Shown here: piece after piece, positions 44,930 to 52,460 of the stretch | Layout: each line of letters starts with the position of its first letter | Position numbering within the stretch: the first letter of the stretch is position 1 | Source: Streptomyces alfalfae | GTDB lineage: Bacteria; Actinomycetota; Actinomycetes; Streptomycetales; Streptomycetaceae | DNA length: 64,000 nucleotides | Direction of reading: 5' to 3' | NCBI RefSeq assembly: GCF_004127445.1 | Contig: NZ_QEXM01000015.1 | Coordinates: forward strand, 124,001 to 188,000 | Translations under genes and position numbers: made by a program | Notes under the pieces: model-generated | What the model saw: the letters and a program-made list of their open reading frames with translations, nothing else | What the model was told of the DNA's origin: nothing | Databases searched by the model: none

Positions 44930-44989
44930 TGTGGGAGTACCGTGCTGAACAACCCGCGCCGGTACGCCGAGCACACGTGTGCTCCCACA
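44930..44989. promoter_or_regulatory. Inverted repeat and 16-bp palindrome before a small gene
   Basis: TGTGGGAG (44930-44937) is inverted at 44982-44989 (CTCCCACA). Inside the right arm GAGCACACGTGTGCTC (44969-44984) is a perfect palindrome. It fills the 88-base gap before the next gene and may be an operator or a folded RNA. Confidence 0.55.
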
Positions 44990-45005
44990 GAGAAGGACCG
45001 TCGCG

Positions 45006-45248
45006 ATGATTCCTCTTCCCCCTGCGCGAGCCGCCCGCCTCTTCGCGGACATCGAAGCACAGCAGAGGCAGTTCCCTTCCGAGCAGCACCTCGTGCCGCT
45101 GCCGCACTGCCCGGTTTGCGCAACCCGGCCCTACGAGATCACGCACTGGGCGGAAGGCCGCACACTGACGTTCAGCACCTGCGGTCACATCTTCAGTCTC
45201 AGCCGTGAGGCACTCGTCGCCGGTCTCGTGGCGCGGCGCACAGCCTGA
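45006..45248 (+). CDS. Small zinc-ribbon protein ending the early operon
   Basis: An 80-residue protein: helical N-terminus (PPARAARLFADIEAQQRQFP), then CPVC and, 20 residues later, STCGHIFSLS, giving three Cys and a His for zinc. ATG 45006 follows AAGGA. It is the last plus-strand gene before the minus-strand block. Confidence 0.55.
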   Translation: MIPLPPARAARLFADIEAQQRQFPSEQHLVPLPHCPVCATRPYEITHWAEGRTLTFSTCGHIFSLSREALVAGLVARRTA

Positions 45249-45270
45249 CGGACGGACCGGGCAGCACGCA

Positions 45271-45300
45271 GCCCGCCGTTCCCTACATGGCGCGGCGGGC
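45271..45300. terminator. Terminator between convergent blocks
   Basis: GCCCGCCG pairs with CGGCGGGC, followed by CTTTCG. It lies between the end of the plus-strand early operon and the end of the minus-strand block, so it can serve both. Confidence 0.65.
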
Positions 45301-45339
45301 CTTTCGCTTGCGTGCCGTCGCGGACAGCAGGACGAGCGC

Positions 45340-45519
45340 TTACCGCGTAGAGACGACCTCGGTGCCGGACTGTCCGCAGGCTGCGCACTCGAAAGGCACG
45401 ACGTCCTGCCGTCGTCCATCGTCGGTGGTGCGCTGTGTGCCCAACCCCCATGTCACCTGATCCGGGTCCTCGGACTTGCACCTCGGACATGGCCACCAGC
45501 GTGATCCCGTAACGTCCAT
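45340..45519 (-). CDS. 59-residue zinc-ribbon protein
   Basis: ATG 45519 follows AGGGAGC and opens 59 codons to a TAA. The protein has WWPCPRCKSEDP, then FECAACGQSG after 28 residues: two CxxC knuckles, a complete small zinc ribbon. It lies ten bases beyond the upstream gene on the same strand, which supports it. The function is unknown. Confidence 0.65.
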   Translation of the reverse strand: MDVTGSRWWPCPRCKSEDPDQVTWGLGTQRTTDDGRRQDVVPFECAACGQSGTEVVSTR

Positions 45520-45528
45520 GACAGCTCC

Positions 45529-45741
45529 CTATGCAGCCTCGTACTGGTGCGCGCGCTCGCCCCGCCACGTGAGCCAAGACGGATCGTCGAGCAGCGCCTC
45601 CGCGTCGGGCAGTCCCGCCCGGCGCAGGAACTCCACCACGTCGTGATCGGAGTGGGCAAGGCCTAGGATCTTCCCGCCCGCAGTGACCCGCCGACCGCCG
45701 GAGCCGAGCGGCGGGTGAACGACTATAGGTGTGCTCGCCAT
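45529..45741 (-). CDS. Small conserved phage/Streptomyces protein
   Basis: A 70-residue protein starting MASTPIVVHPPLGSGGRRV, with a KILGLAHSDHDVVEFLRRAG motif and ending WLTWRGERAHQYEAA. This motif is shared by small proteins of actinophages and Streptomyces genomic islands, as I recall. The longer open frame upstream is a shadow. The function is unknown. Confidence 0.6.
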   Translation of the reverse strand: MASTPIVVHPPLGSGGRRVTAGGKILGLAHSDHDVVEFLRRAGLPDAEALLDDPSWLTWRGERAHQYEAA

Positions 45742-45764
45742 AGCTCGATGGTGCGCCGGGCTGG

Positions 45765-46103
45765 TCACTCCAGCACGCCGAGCGCGTTGTCCGGCCGACA
45801 GTGCGGGCACGCGTCGACCTGCTCGTACAGCGCCTGCCGCGCCTGCTCGCGGGGTATGCCGCGGGAGCGTTTGCCCGCCATGTGGCAGCCGCCGGCATGG
45901 ACGTACACCGCGGCCCGCCCGTCGAGGCCCTGCTCGATCGTCCAGTCCGGGGCCGGCGGCCGGGCCTGCTCGCCGCGGTGTTGCTCGGTCTGGCGCCGTT
46001 CCTCGTCGGCGATCCATGTGCGGGTGCGCTCCAGGTCGCCGAGCTGTACGCGTTCGAGGAAGCGCAGCAGGTCGAGGCGGGTAAGCGGAGCGCGGTCGTT
46101 CAC
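45765..46103 (-). CDS. DUF6233-type protein
   Basis: A 112-residue protein with a charged N-terminal helix and a C-terminal WTIEQGLDGRAAVYVHAGGC, then CHMAGKRSRG and CPHCRPDNALGVLE. This matches the DUF6233 pattern found many times in Streptomyces genomes. Several Cys and His suggest metal binding. The function is unknown. Confidence 0.7.
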   Translation of the reverse strand: MNDRAPLTRLDLLRFLERVQLGDLERTRTWIADEERRQTEQHRGEQARPPAPDWTIEQGLDGRAAVYVHAGGCHMAGKRSRGIPREQARQALYEQVDACPHCRPDNALGVLE

Positions 46104-46142
46104 ATGTTCGAGTCTAGCGAGCGGTGGGCGCGCTGCCGACGG

Positions 46143-46382
46143 CTAGTCGACGGGGTCCTCGTCACCGTGCCGGACGGCCTTCTTCGCCGCCATCTCGACC
46201 TCGTGCCGCGCCTGCCCGGTCGCCGCGGCGTGCGCGGTGACGGCGGCCTGGAACGCCTCGGCCGCGTCGGCCCACCTGCGCCACTGCACGCGGTACTCCT
46301 CGTCGGCGAGTCCGGCGAGCTGTGCGCGCGCCTCTTCGGCGAAACGTTCCAGCTTGATCAGGTCATCGGAGATGTCAGCCAC
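46143..46382 (-). CDS. Small helical protein
   Basis: A 79-residue acidic, helical protein (DISDDLIKLERFAEEARAQL; RWADAAEAFQAAVTAHAAAT) without a recognised domain. It is in line with the other minus-strand genes. Confidence 0.5.
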   Translation of the reverse strand: MADISDDLIKLERFAEEARAQLAGLADEEYRVQWRRWADAAEAFQAAVTAHAAATGQARHEVEMAAKKAVRHGDEDPVD

Positions 46383-46453
46383 GGCGGGATCTTAGAGCGG
46401 GCGGCACGAAGCCCCCGCCTCGACCCGCGAGGCAGGGGCCCGGATTCGCGCGG

Positions 46454-46855
46454 CTACGGCCGCCATTCCTCGCGGCACCCGGACCGGTCCGCGTAGGGCA
46501 GCGCGAGCAGGCGCAGCGTGGTACACGGGTACCGCTCGCCTACGCACTCGGCGCAGAAGGGATCGTCGACCTCGCCGAGTACTCGATCCGGGCGCTCCCG
46601 GTAGTCCACGGCATGCAGCGCCACGAGCTGCCGCTTGACGTCGATCTCGCGCAGCACCCGCGCCGGATCATGCGCGGCTACGTGGAGGCAGTCCTCACGG
46701 GCGCGGTACGAATCGGTGTACGCGACCGGCCAGTGCTGTCCGTCATCACCCACCACACCCTCATCGCGGACCCGCCACGGGCCCGGCGTCGCCGCCTCCG
46801 CGATCCGCTCGTCCGCGTCGAGTTGCTCGCCGTACCACTGCACGAGCTCATCCAC
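46454..46855 (-). CDS. DUF6221-type protein
   Basis: A 133-residue protein with the DUF6221 signature: DELVQWYGEQLDADERIAEA, TPGPWRV, then HVAAHDPARVLREIDVKRQL, CAEC and a C-terminal LRLLALPYADRSGCREEWRP. GTG 46855 follows GGAGGAGG. Such proteins are very common in Streptomyces and their phages; the function is unknown. Confidence 0.75.
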   Translation of the reverse strand: MDELVQWYGEQLDADERIAEAATPGPWRVRDEGVVGDDGQHWPVAYTDSYRAREDCLHVAAHDPARVLREIDVKRQLVALHAVDYRERPDRVLGEVDDPFCAECVGERYPCTTLRLLALPYADRSGCREEWRP

Positions 46856-46857
46856 CG

Positions 46858-47199
46858 CTACGCCTCCTCCTGCTCGACCCGCGGCCGGTCCTTCCCCGAC
46901 CCCTTGTAGCCGCGCAGCAGATCCTGAACGGTGCTCGGCTTCACTCCCAGCCGCTTCGCGATCCCCCGGACCGACTCCCCCTCGGCCTTCATCTGGTTCG
47001 CCAGCTCGGCCCTTTCCGCGGTCCACCGAGCGGCCCGCTCGCGTGTCGCTGCCGTGATCTGGACCTGCGCGCGTGACCGCGCTTCCGGGTCGGCGATGCG
47101 TTCTACGGCGTCAAGCGCGTCGAGCACTCGCTCCACCTCCTCATCGTCTGCCACGCCCGCACCTTCCTGATTCGGCGGGCCTTCACCAGACGTCTGCAT
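46858..47199 (-). CDS. HTH protein of the minus-strand block
   Basis: A 113-residue protein. The C-terminal part is a resolvase/Hin-like HTH (AELANQMKAEGESVRGIAKR; LGVKPSTVQDLLRGYKG). The N-terminal part is a charged helix. It is the first gene of the minus-strand block and may regulate it or its divergent neighbour. Confidence 0.65.
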   Translation of the reverse strand: MQTSGEGPPNQEGAGVADDEEVERVLDALDAVERIADPEARSRAQVQITAATRERAARWTAERAELANQMKAEGESVRGIAKRLGVKPSTVQDLLRGYKGSGKDRPRVEQEEA

Positions 47200-47228
47200 G
47201 GTGACCGCACGACTGGTGTATGGTCACC
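47200..47228. promoter_or_regulatory. Inverted repeat in a divergent promoter region
   Basis: GGTGACC and GGTCACC face each other at about 47200-47226 right before the HTH gene, in the 144-base region between it and a plus-strand gene at 47344. It may be the operator for the HTH protein. Confidence 0.45.
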
Positions 47229-47343
47229 GTACAGCACCGGGTGAGAGCCCGCGCTGAGCAACAAGTAAGCCCCGGCCCGGAGTTGCAGCTCCACGGTGGG
47301 CCGGGGCGGACCCACCCACAACGCGAGAAGGAGCAGGTCCGCC

Positions 47344-47673
47344 ATGGAGCGTACCGATCAGTCCACCCCGCAGCCCAGCCCCACGGCCGAGCCCCGCACC
47401 CTCGATGACCTCGTCGCCACCGTCATCTGCCCGGCCTGCCGTGTCCCTGTAGGCGCCCGCTGCGTCACCCGCGCTGGCAAGCCCGCCCGCGAGTCGCACG
47501 GCCGCCGGGTCGAGGCGTTGGAGCAGGCCGTCGGCATCACGCAACACCGCGCCGCAGTTCGAAGCCAGAAGCCGGAAGCCTGGTGGTCGAACGGCGTCGA
47601 CCGCGACGCTGAGGCGGCCCTGCTCTCGGCCTACGCCGCCCGCACCCTGCCCCGTCCGGCGGTGACCGCATGA
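47344..47673 (+). CDS. Zinc-finger protein starting the membrane cassette
   Basis: A 109-residue protein with CPACRVPVGARCVTRAGKPA and RESHGRRVEALEQA. The CPxC...C...H pattern is a small zinc finger frequent in actinophage and ICE proteins. GAAGGAG precedes the ATG by eight bases. It is divergent from the minus block. Confidence 0.65.
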   Translation: MERTDQSTPQPSPTAEPRTLDDLVATVICPACRVPVGARCVTRAGKPARESHGRRVEALEQAVGITQHRAAVRSQKPEAWWSNGVDRDAEAALLSAYAARTLPRPAVTA

Positions 47674-47810
47674 GCGAGCCCGTCGACACCGACCCCCAGG
47701 CCGACGCCACTGAACTCCTCAACCGCGCCGCCGAGGACTACGCCGCCGCGCAGGCCCACCGCGAGGAGCTGTCCCACGAGGACCGCGTGCACGGGAACGA
47801 GGCCGTCTGA
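47670..47810 (+). CDS. 46-residue acidic protein
   Basis: MSEPVDTDPQADATELLNRA then AEDYAAAQAHREELSHEDRV: acidic and helical. It overlaps the upstream stop by ATGA, and its TGA overlaps the next ATG (TGATG), so it is translationally coupled at both ends. Confidence 0.55.
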   Translation: MSEPVDTDPQADATELLNRAAEDYAAAQAHREELSHEDRVHGNEAV

Positions 47811-48004
47811 TGGGCCTCTTCCGCCGCCGCGAGCAGCCCACCCGCGACTACCCCACCGCCGCGACCAGCGTCACGGGCGACGCCGGGCGCTTCCGCCGCC
47901 ACAAGACCAGCGGCGCCCGCCGCGCCGACCGCCAGGGCCAGGCGTGGGAAGACCGCGACCGCGCCCAAGACCGCCGAGGCGGCTGGTACCGCTCCGCCCG
48001 CTGA
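47810..48004 (+). CDS. Small basic Arg-rich protein
   Basis: A 64-residue, strongly basic protein (GLFRRREQPTRDYPTAAT; FRRHKTSGARRADRQGQAWE). It shares its first base with the upstream stop. It may bind nucleic acid or membrane; it is unrecognised. Confidence 0.5.
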   Translation: MGLFRRREQPTRDYPTAATSVTGDAGRFRRHKTSGARRADRQGQAWEDRDRAQDRRGGWYRSAR

Positions 48005-48082
48005 CCCGCCCCGACCGCCGGGCCCCGCGCCCAACCCCCGGCCGCGGGGCCCGGCCCTCACACCCCCACCGGAGACGCCACC

Positions 48083-49594
48083 GTGACACCGGACCAGCTC
48101 ACCACGTGGGCGGTCGCCAACCCCTGGCCGGCCGCCATCCTGGCCACGGCCACACTCGCCACCACCGCCCTCACCACGTGGGGAGGCATACTCGCCATCC
48201 GCGCGGTGCGCTTCCCGCCCGCGGCCGTACTCGTCGCCGCCGCCGGGGCCCTCGTCTGCACCACGTACTCCGCCGACGCGAGCTGGCGGTTCGCCGAGCA
48301 CCACCTCGACATGACGGCCCTCACCGAGCGCCTGGTGATGTTCGCCGCCGCCGAGCTCGCCCTCCTCGCCTGCGCCGTCATGGCCCGCGCCAACAAGAAG
48401 GCCACCACCACCGACGATCAGGCGGGCACACCGGGCGTGCCCGGCGTCCTCATGTGGGTCATCACCGGCGTCCTCGTCATCCCCTGCTACGCCGAGAGCG
48501 GCCCCATCGGCGGCACCGTCCGCGCCGTCATCGGCCCCGTCATGGCCGGCCTGCTCTGGCACCTCGCCATGGGACTGGAGATCCGCGTCGTCCGCCCCGA
48601 GGCCCTGTCCACCGGGCTGCCCGCGATGATCGGCCGGGAGCTCCGCGAGCGGCTGCTATCCCGCCTGGGCATGGCCACGCGGAACCGTACCGCGGAGCAG
48701 ATCACCCGCGACCGGGCGACCGCGCGCGCCGTACGTCTCGGCGCGCGCCGCTGGCTCGGCCCGTGGGGCAGGGCCCGGCTCGCCGCCGCCCTCGCCCGCT
48801 CCGGCGCGGCGACCAACGGCGAGCAGCGTCACACGCTGATGCAGCAGCTCGCCGGGCGGCGCAGCGCGGGAGAGCTGCGGACCGTACCCGTCGTCTCCCC
48901 GTGGGTACAGCCGCCCGTACCCGAGGCGTACCCGCGTACCCCGCTCGGCGTGACCGGCGAGCAGCTGCGGCGCATGGACCCGATCGAGGCGATCCGCTGC
49001 GTGCACCGCGCGCACCCGGCCGCCGGACCCGCCGAGCTGGCCACGCTGTGCACCGAGTACGGCGTACCCGTCACCGAGGCGCAGGCCGGTCTCGCCCTGC
49101 GCGCGGGCCAGTGGGGAGCGGGCCCGGTCATCGACCCGTCCGCCCCCGATCGGCCCGAGCTGAGCCCCGTACCCGAGCCCGTACCCGACGCCGTACCCGC
49201 GCCCTCACCTGCCGGGACGCTCGACCTCGACCTCGCGGACATGCCCGAGGTACACCCCGAGGTACGCGCACCCGAACCCGTACTCGCCGCCGACCGCACC
49301 CGCACCCAGGTACACGCCCGCGTACCCGACGAGCCGGTGCACGAGCCGAGCGAGGACCCCCTCGCGTTCATCCAGCGTCGGGCCCGAGGGGAGCACGAGA
49401 GCGCCTCGCGCGCGCCCGGCAGCACGGCCGTACCTGCGGAACTCCTCGCTCGCGCCCGCGTACTCGACGCCGAGTACAGGCGTACCCACGACGGCCGCCC
49501 CATCTCAATCCGCGCCCTGAAAGCCGGGCTCCGCGTCGGCCAGCCACGCGCCGAGCAGGTACGCGACGCCCTTGCCGAGAGGACCACGTCATGA
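48083..49594 (+). CDS. Large membrane protein of ICE-like (DUF2637-related?) type
   Basis: A 503-residue protein. The first 170 residues hold about four to five hydrophobic helices (AAILATATLATTALTTWGGI, FPPAAVLVAAAGALVCTTYS, RLVMFAAAELALLACAVMAR, MWVITGVLVIPCYAE, VIGPVMAGLLWHLAMGLEIR). The rest is soluble, Pro/Glu/Val-rich, with a helical HTH-like C-terminus (ISIRALKAGLRVGQPRAEQV). The layout recalls membrane proteins beside transfer genes in actinobacterial integrative elements. The soluble part is encoded with unusually many GTA valine codons. GTG start behind GGAG. Confidence 0.6.
   Translation: MTPDQLTTWAVANPWPAAILATATLATTALTTWGGILAIRAVRFPPAAVLVAAAGALVCTTYSADASWRFAEHHLDMTALTERLVMFAAAELALLACAVMARANKKATTTDDQAGTPGVPGVLMWVITGVLVIPCYAESGPIGGTVRAVIGPVMAGLLWHLAMGLEIRVVRPEALSTGLPAMIGRELRERLLSRLGMATRNRTAEQITRDRATARAVRLGARRWLGPWGRARLAAALARSGAATNGEQRHTLMQQLAGRRSAGELRTVPVVSPWVQPPVPEAYPRTPLGVTGEQLRRMDPIEAIRCVHRAHPAAGPAELATLCTEYGVPVTEAQAGLALRAGQWGAGPVIDPSAPDRPELSPVPEPVPDAVPAPSPAGTLDLDLADMPEVHPEVRAPEPVLAADRTRTQVHARVPDEPVHEPSEDPLAFIQRRARGEHESASRAPGSTAVPAELLARARVLDAEYRRTHDGRPISIRALKAGLRVGQPRAEQVRDALAERTTS
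48887..49565 (+). repeat. GTAC-dense segment in the ICE-like membrane gene
   Basis: About 20 GTAC tetramers by eye in 680 bases, many as CGTACCCG. About 15 of the valine codons here are GTA, which is rare in this genome type. The tetramer occurs in all three codon phases (GTA-C, GT-AC, G-TAC), so it is not only a protein repeat. Confidence 0.6.
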
Positions 49595-49788
49595 CCGCCG
49601 TCGGAGGGCTGATCCTCGCCCTCGTCTGCCTCGCCACCGTCGGCCTCGCCGCAGGCATCGGCATCGCCACCCTCGACGGCCGCGAGCCCTCATGGCTCGT
49701 CGCGATCGTCCGCGCGGCAGCGGTCGGCATCGCCGCGGCCTGCTTCCTCCTCGCCGCCCTCCACCAGCTCGCCGAGGCCCTCTCATGA
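49591..49788 (+). CDS. Two-span small membrane protein
   Basis: A 65-residue protein of two hydrophobic helices (VGGLILALVCLATVGLAAGI and WLVAIVRAAAVGIAAACFLL) joined by a short TLDGREPS loop. It overlaps the upstream stop by four bases. It is a cassette member of unknown role. Confidence 0.55.
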   Translation: MTAVGGLILALVCLATVGLAAGIGIATLDGREPSWLVAIVRAAAVGIAAACFLLAALHQLAEALS

Positions 49789-50348
49789 CCAGCAAACGAC
49801 CGATCACCCCGACCCGGATCATCCCCGCGGGCCAGCCGCTCCCGGGTCCCCCTCCTCCCGCACCGCCTCCGCGCCCCCCGGTCGGGCCCCCGCCCCCGCC
49901 TTGGCCCACGCCGCGGCCTGCCGCACCGCCTCCACCCCCGCCGCCCGCGCCGGTCGACGTCCACGTGCACGTCACCGTCGAGCCGTGGACCCCGGTCGAG
50001 CCGGAGCCCGAACCCCGCTGGTACCAGCGCATCCGCATCGCCTACAACGCCGCGTGCGCCCTGATCGGCCTCATCATCTGCGGGCCGTGGGCATGGGTCC
50101 TGGACTCCATCCGCGACGAGCAGGGCCTCGCCGGCGCCTGGGTCATGGCCCTCATCCCCCTCGTCGTCCTGGGGTTCCTCGACAACGCCCGCCGCATTGA
50201 GGCCGAGGCCGCGCACCCCGACCTGTGGGCCCCGAAATGGCGCGCCGCCCTGGCCCGCGTCCTGCTGTGGGCCGCCATCCTCGCCACCGCCCTCACCCTG
50301 CCCATCGCCACCACCGTCTACTGGATGACCGGAGTGCACGCGCCATGA
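49785..50348 (+). CDS. Proline-rich membrane protein
   Basis: A 187-residue protein. The first 75 residues are a Pro-rich tail (about half Pro) containing HVHVTVEPW. Then come three hydrophobic helices (IRIAYNAACALIGLIICGPW, WVMALIPLVVLGFLD, RVLLWAAILATALTLPIATT). It is reminiscent of spread-type proteins in Streptomyces plasmids and integrative elements. It overlaps both neighbours. Confidence 0.6.
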   Translation: MTSKRPITPTRIIPAGQPLPGPPPPAPPPRPPVGPPPPPWPTPRPAAPPPPPPPAPVDVHVHVTVEPWTPVEPEPEPRWYQRIRIAYNAACALIGLIICGPWAWVLDSIRDEQGLAGAWVMALIPLVVLGFLDNARRIEAEAAHPDLWAPKWRAALARVLLWAAILATALTLPIATTVYWMTGVHAP

Positions 50349-50932
50349 ACCAGTTCACCACCGGCACGATCACGACCGCGGGTTTCGCCCTCGCGCTCGG
50401 CCTCCTCGGCGCCGAACTCTGGCAGTGGTGGAAGGGCGGGGGCGGAGGGGGCGGGGGCGGCGGCAAGAAGGGCGCCCCGGCCGCAGCGACCGGCCCCTCC
50501 CGCGACCCCAAAGCCTTGATCCCGCTTGCGTTCGGCATCGTCTTCGGCATCCTCATGATCGGCTGCCCTGCAGGGTTCCTCGGCCAGCTCGGCGGCATCC
50601 TCCGCTGGGGCGGCAACGGCGGCGGCGGGTTCGCCATGAGCTTCCTCACCGGGCAGGACGGCACCGCCTTCGCGCAGGCCGCCGCGCCTCGGCTGGACGG
50701 CTACGGCGCCGTCCTGGTCACCGCCTTGACCATCTCCTTGTGGCTCGTGCGCAAGAAGGTGCCCAAGCTGCCCAAGGGCAAGTGGATGAAGGGCGTGTTC
50801 ATCGGGGTCATGCTGTGCATCAGCACCGGCACCGCCGCGATCGTCGCGCAAACCGTCATCGGCGGCGCCAACGACGCAGGCCGACAACTCTTCGACGTCG
50901 TGAGGACTGCAGACGTCGGGACGCTGGCATGA
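50345..50932 (+). CDS. Four-span membrane protein with poly-Gly
   Basis: A 195-residue protein: one N-terminal helix (TTGTITTAGFALALGLLGAE), a tract of ten Gly, two central helices (LIPLAFGIVFGILMIGCPAG) and two C-terminal ones (AVLVTALTISLWLVRKK; KGVFIGVMLCISTGTAAIVA). Cytoplasmic charged loops surround them. It may form a pore or channel component; this is unproven. Confidence 0.6.
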   Translation: MNQFTTGTITTAGFALALGLLGAELWQWWKGGGGGGGGGGKKGAPAAATGPSRDPKALIPLAFGIVFGILMIGCPAGFLGQLGGILRWGGNGGGGFAMSFLTGQDGTAFAQAAAPRLDGYGAVLVTALTISLWLVRKKVPKLPKGKWMKGVFIGVMLCISTGTAAIVAQTVIGGANDAGRQLFDVVRTADVGTLA

Positions 50933-51756
50933 GCGCCCCCACCACCGTGCAGTGGCTGCGCGCCGCCGCCGGACGCATCTGCATCGGATCGCAGCGCCTG
51001 GCCGTGCACCTCTCCCGCCGCCTCGTCGCCCGCGCGCGAGCCCTGTACGCGCGCATCCGGGGCTGGCTCAGCTCGTCGAGCGGCCTCTCGCGGTGGCTGA
51101 AGGTAGCCCTCTTGGTGCTCGCGTACATGCTGCTCCGCAAGATCGTCTTGGGCGTCGCGGGCGGCATCTACCGGCGCATCGAGTCCGGCGCCTGGTCGTG
51201 GATGCTGTGGCCCGCCGCACTGCTGTGGCTCATCGCCGCCTACCGGGCTGGGCACCCCAACTGGAAGCCGAAGGCGCCCGCCGCCGCCGCGGCCGCCGAG
51301 GAGCCCGAGCCGGAGGCCGAGCAGCCGCCGACCTCCGCGACGAGCACCACCGAGCAGCCCCCGGCCGGGCCGCCGCCTGTCTCGTCCGTCGCGCTCGTCG
51401 CCGCGGTCCGAGACGTCGGCACCCCGCACGCCCAGCTACGCCCTCTCGCCGAGCACCTCGGTACGACCACCGACGCGGTGCGCGCCGCCGCCGCCGGGCT
51501 GGGGTGGCCTGTCAAGGACGTGCGCATGGCCGGGCGTTCGGCGTCGGCGGGGCTGCGCTGGGACGAGGCCCCGTCCCTGCCCCCTCTCGACCCCTCTCCC
51601 GGTGTCGTCGGTGCAGGTCAGCGCGCCGACGACAACGACGACGACAGACGCGAGGAGGGGGCCGGAGAGGGGTTGCGTGTCAAGGCCATCGGGCACGGCG
51701 GGGCGATCGTCTACGACCCCGCCGAGACCATCCGCCACCACAAGACCCACCACTGA
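50929..51756 (+). CDS. Membrane protein with HTH-like cytoplasmic domain
   Basis: A 275-residue protein. Two central hydrophobic helices lie at about residues 55-105 (WLKVALLVLAYMLLRKIVLG; WSWMLWPAALLWLIAAYRAG). A Pro/Glu linker leads to a domain with LAEHLGTTTDAVRAAAAGLG, the last part of a helix-turn-helix. An acidic, Asn/Asp-rich tail and GLRVKAIGHGGAIVYDP follow. This C-terminal architecture recurs in actinobacterial mobile elements, as I recall. A terminator follows. Confidence 0.6.
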   Translation: MSAPTTVQWLRAAAGRICIGSQRLAVHLSRRLVARARALYARIRGWLSSSSGLSRWLKVALLVLAYMLLRKIVLGVAGGIYRRIESGAWSWMLWPAALLWLIAAYRAGHPNWKPKAPAAAAAAEEPEPEAEQPPTSATSTTEQPPAGPPPVSSVALVAAVRDVGTPHAQLRPLAEHLGTTTDAVRAAAAGLGWPVKDVRMAGRSASAGLRWDEAPSLPPLDPSPGVVGAGQRADDNDDDRREEGAGEGLRVKAIGHGGAIVYDPAETIRHHKTHH

Positions 51757-51784
51757 CCCCGAAGCGGTAACACTCTGAAGAGAG

Positions 51785-51815
51785 GCCCCGCCGTGCACCC
51801 CCGTCACGGCGGGGC
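51785..51815 (+). terminator. Terminator after the membrane cassette
   Basis: GCCCCGCCGTG pairs perfectly with CACGGCGGGGC over nine bases, followed by TTCG. Confidence 0.8.
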
Positions 51816-51887
51816 TTCGCCGGTTCCCGCCCGCGCCGACGCCCCATCTCGCTACGATCCGCACCTCACACACGCCCTGGGGGAACC

Positions 51888-52310
51888 ATGCGCCACACCA
51901 CCGTCACGCTGCTCACCACCTGCCTGCTGCTCGCCGCGGCCACGGTCAGCTGCTCAAAGTCCGCAGACGAGAACGCCAGGGACTGCGCCACGGCGCTCAC
52001 AAAGCGGACCGGCGGCGACTCCGCGGACACGCCCACCGTCAGCGAGGCGGAGAAGCGGACCGACGCTCTCGACGACACGCTCGCCGGCATGGTCCGTGCG
52101 GGGCACGCAAGCCTGGCCAAGGACGCAGCCGACGCTGTGGAGAAGAAGTCCAAGAAGGGCCAGAGCCGACCGGAGGCGTGCGAGCCGCTCGCGGAAGACG
52201 ACTACAAGGCGCTGCTCATGGCCAAAGCCATCGACGGCCTCGGCTGGACGGACAAGGACGGGAAGTTCGACAAGAACAAGATGCTCGATGGCATCTCGAA
52301 ATACGAGTAG
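51888..52310 (+). CDS. Secreted lipoprotein A
   Basis: A 140-residue protein with a lipoprotein signal peptide (TVTLLTTCLLLAAATVSC, lipobox Cys22). A short charged mature domain with few structural clues follows (SADENARDCATALTKRTG; AKAIDGLGWTDKDGKFDKNK). It stands alone between terminators and has its own GGGGG before ATG. The layout is that of a phage accessory (moron) gene. It may act at the cell surface, for example in superinfection exclusion; this is inference. Confidence 0.65.
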   Translation: MRHTTVTLLTTCLLLAAATVSCSKSADENARDCATALTKRTGGDSADTPTVSEAEKRTDALDDTLAGMVRAGHASLAKDAADAVEKKSKKGQSRPEACEPLAEDDYKALLMAKAIDGLGWTDKDGKFDKNKMLDGISKYE

Positions 52311-52370
52311 TTGCGATCCCGACGATCACGCCCCACAATGGGCCCCACGTCCGGCGTGCCCGGACACAAC

Positions 52371-52392
52371 AGCCCCGCCACAGCGCGGGGCT
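52371..52392 (+). terminator. Terminator after lipoprotein A
   Basis: AGCCCCGC pairs with GCGGGGCT across six bases, then TCCGC. Confidence 0.7.
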
Positions 52393-52460
52393 TCCGCATA
52401 TCCCCACCCACACGACACGGCATGATGGCCCCCCTCAGCACAGACACCCCTGGGGGGACC

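Noticed and set aside
47944..49788. A 614-residue plus-strand frame over the membrane cassette
   Set aside because: It is Arg/Pro/His-rich out-of-frame reading of the 503-residue membrane gene; only its last 65 codons (49591 on) form a real small gene.
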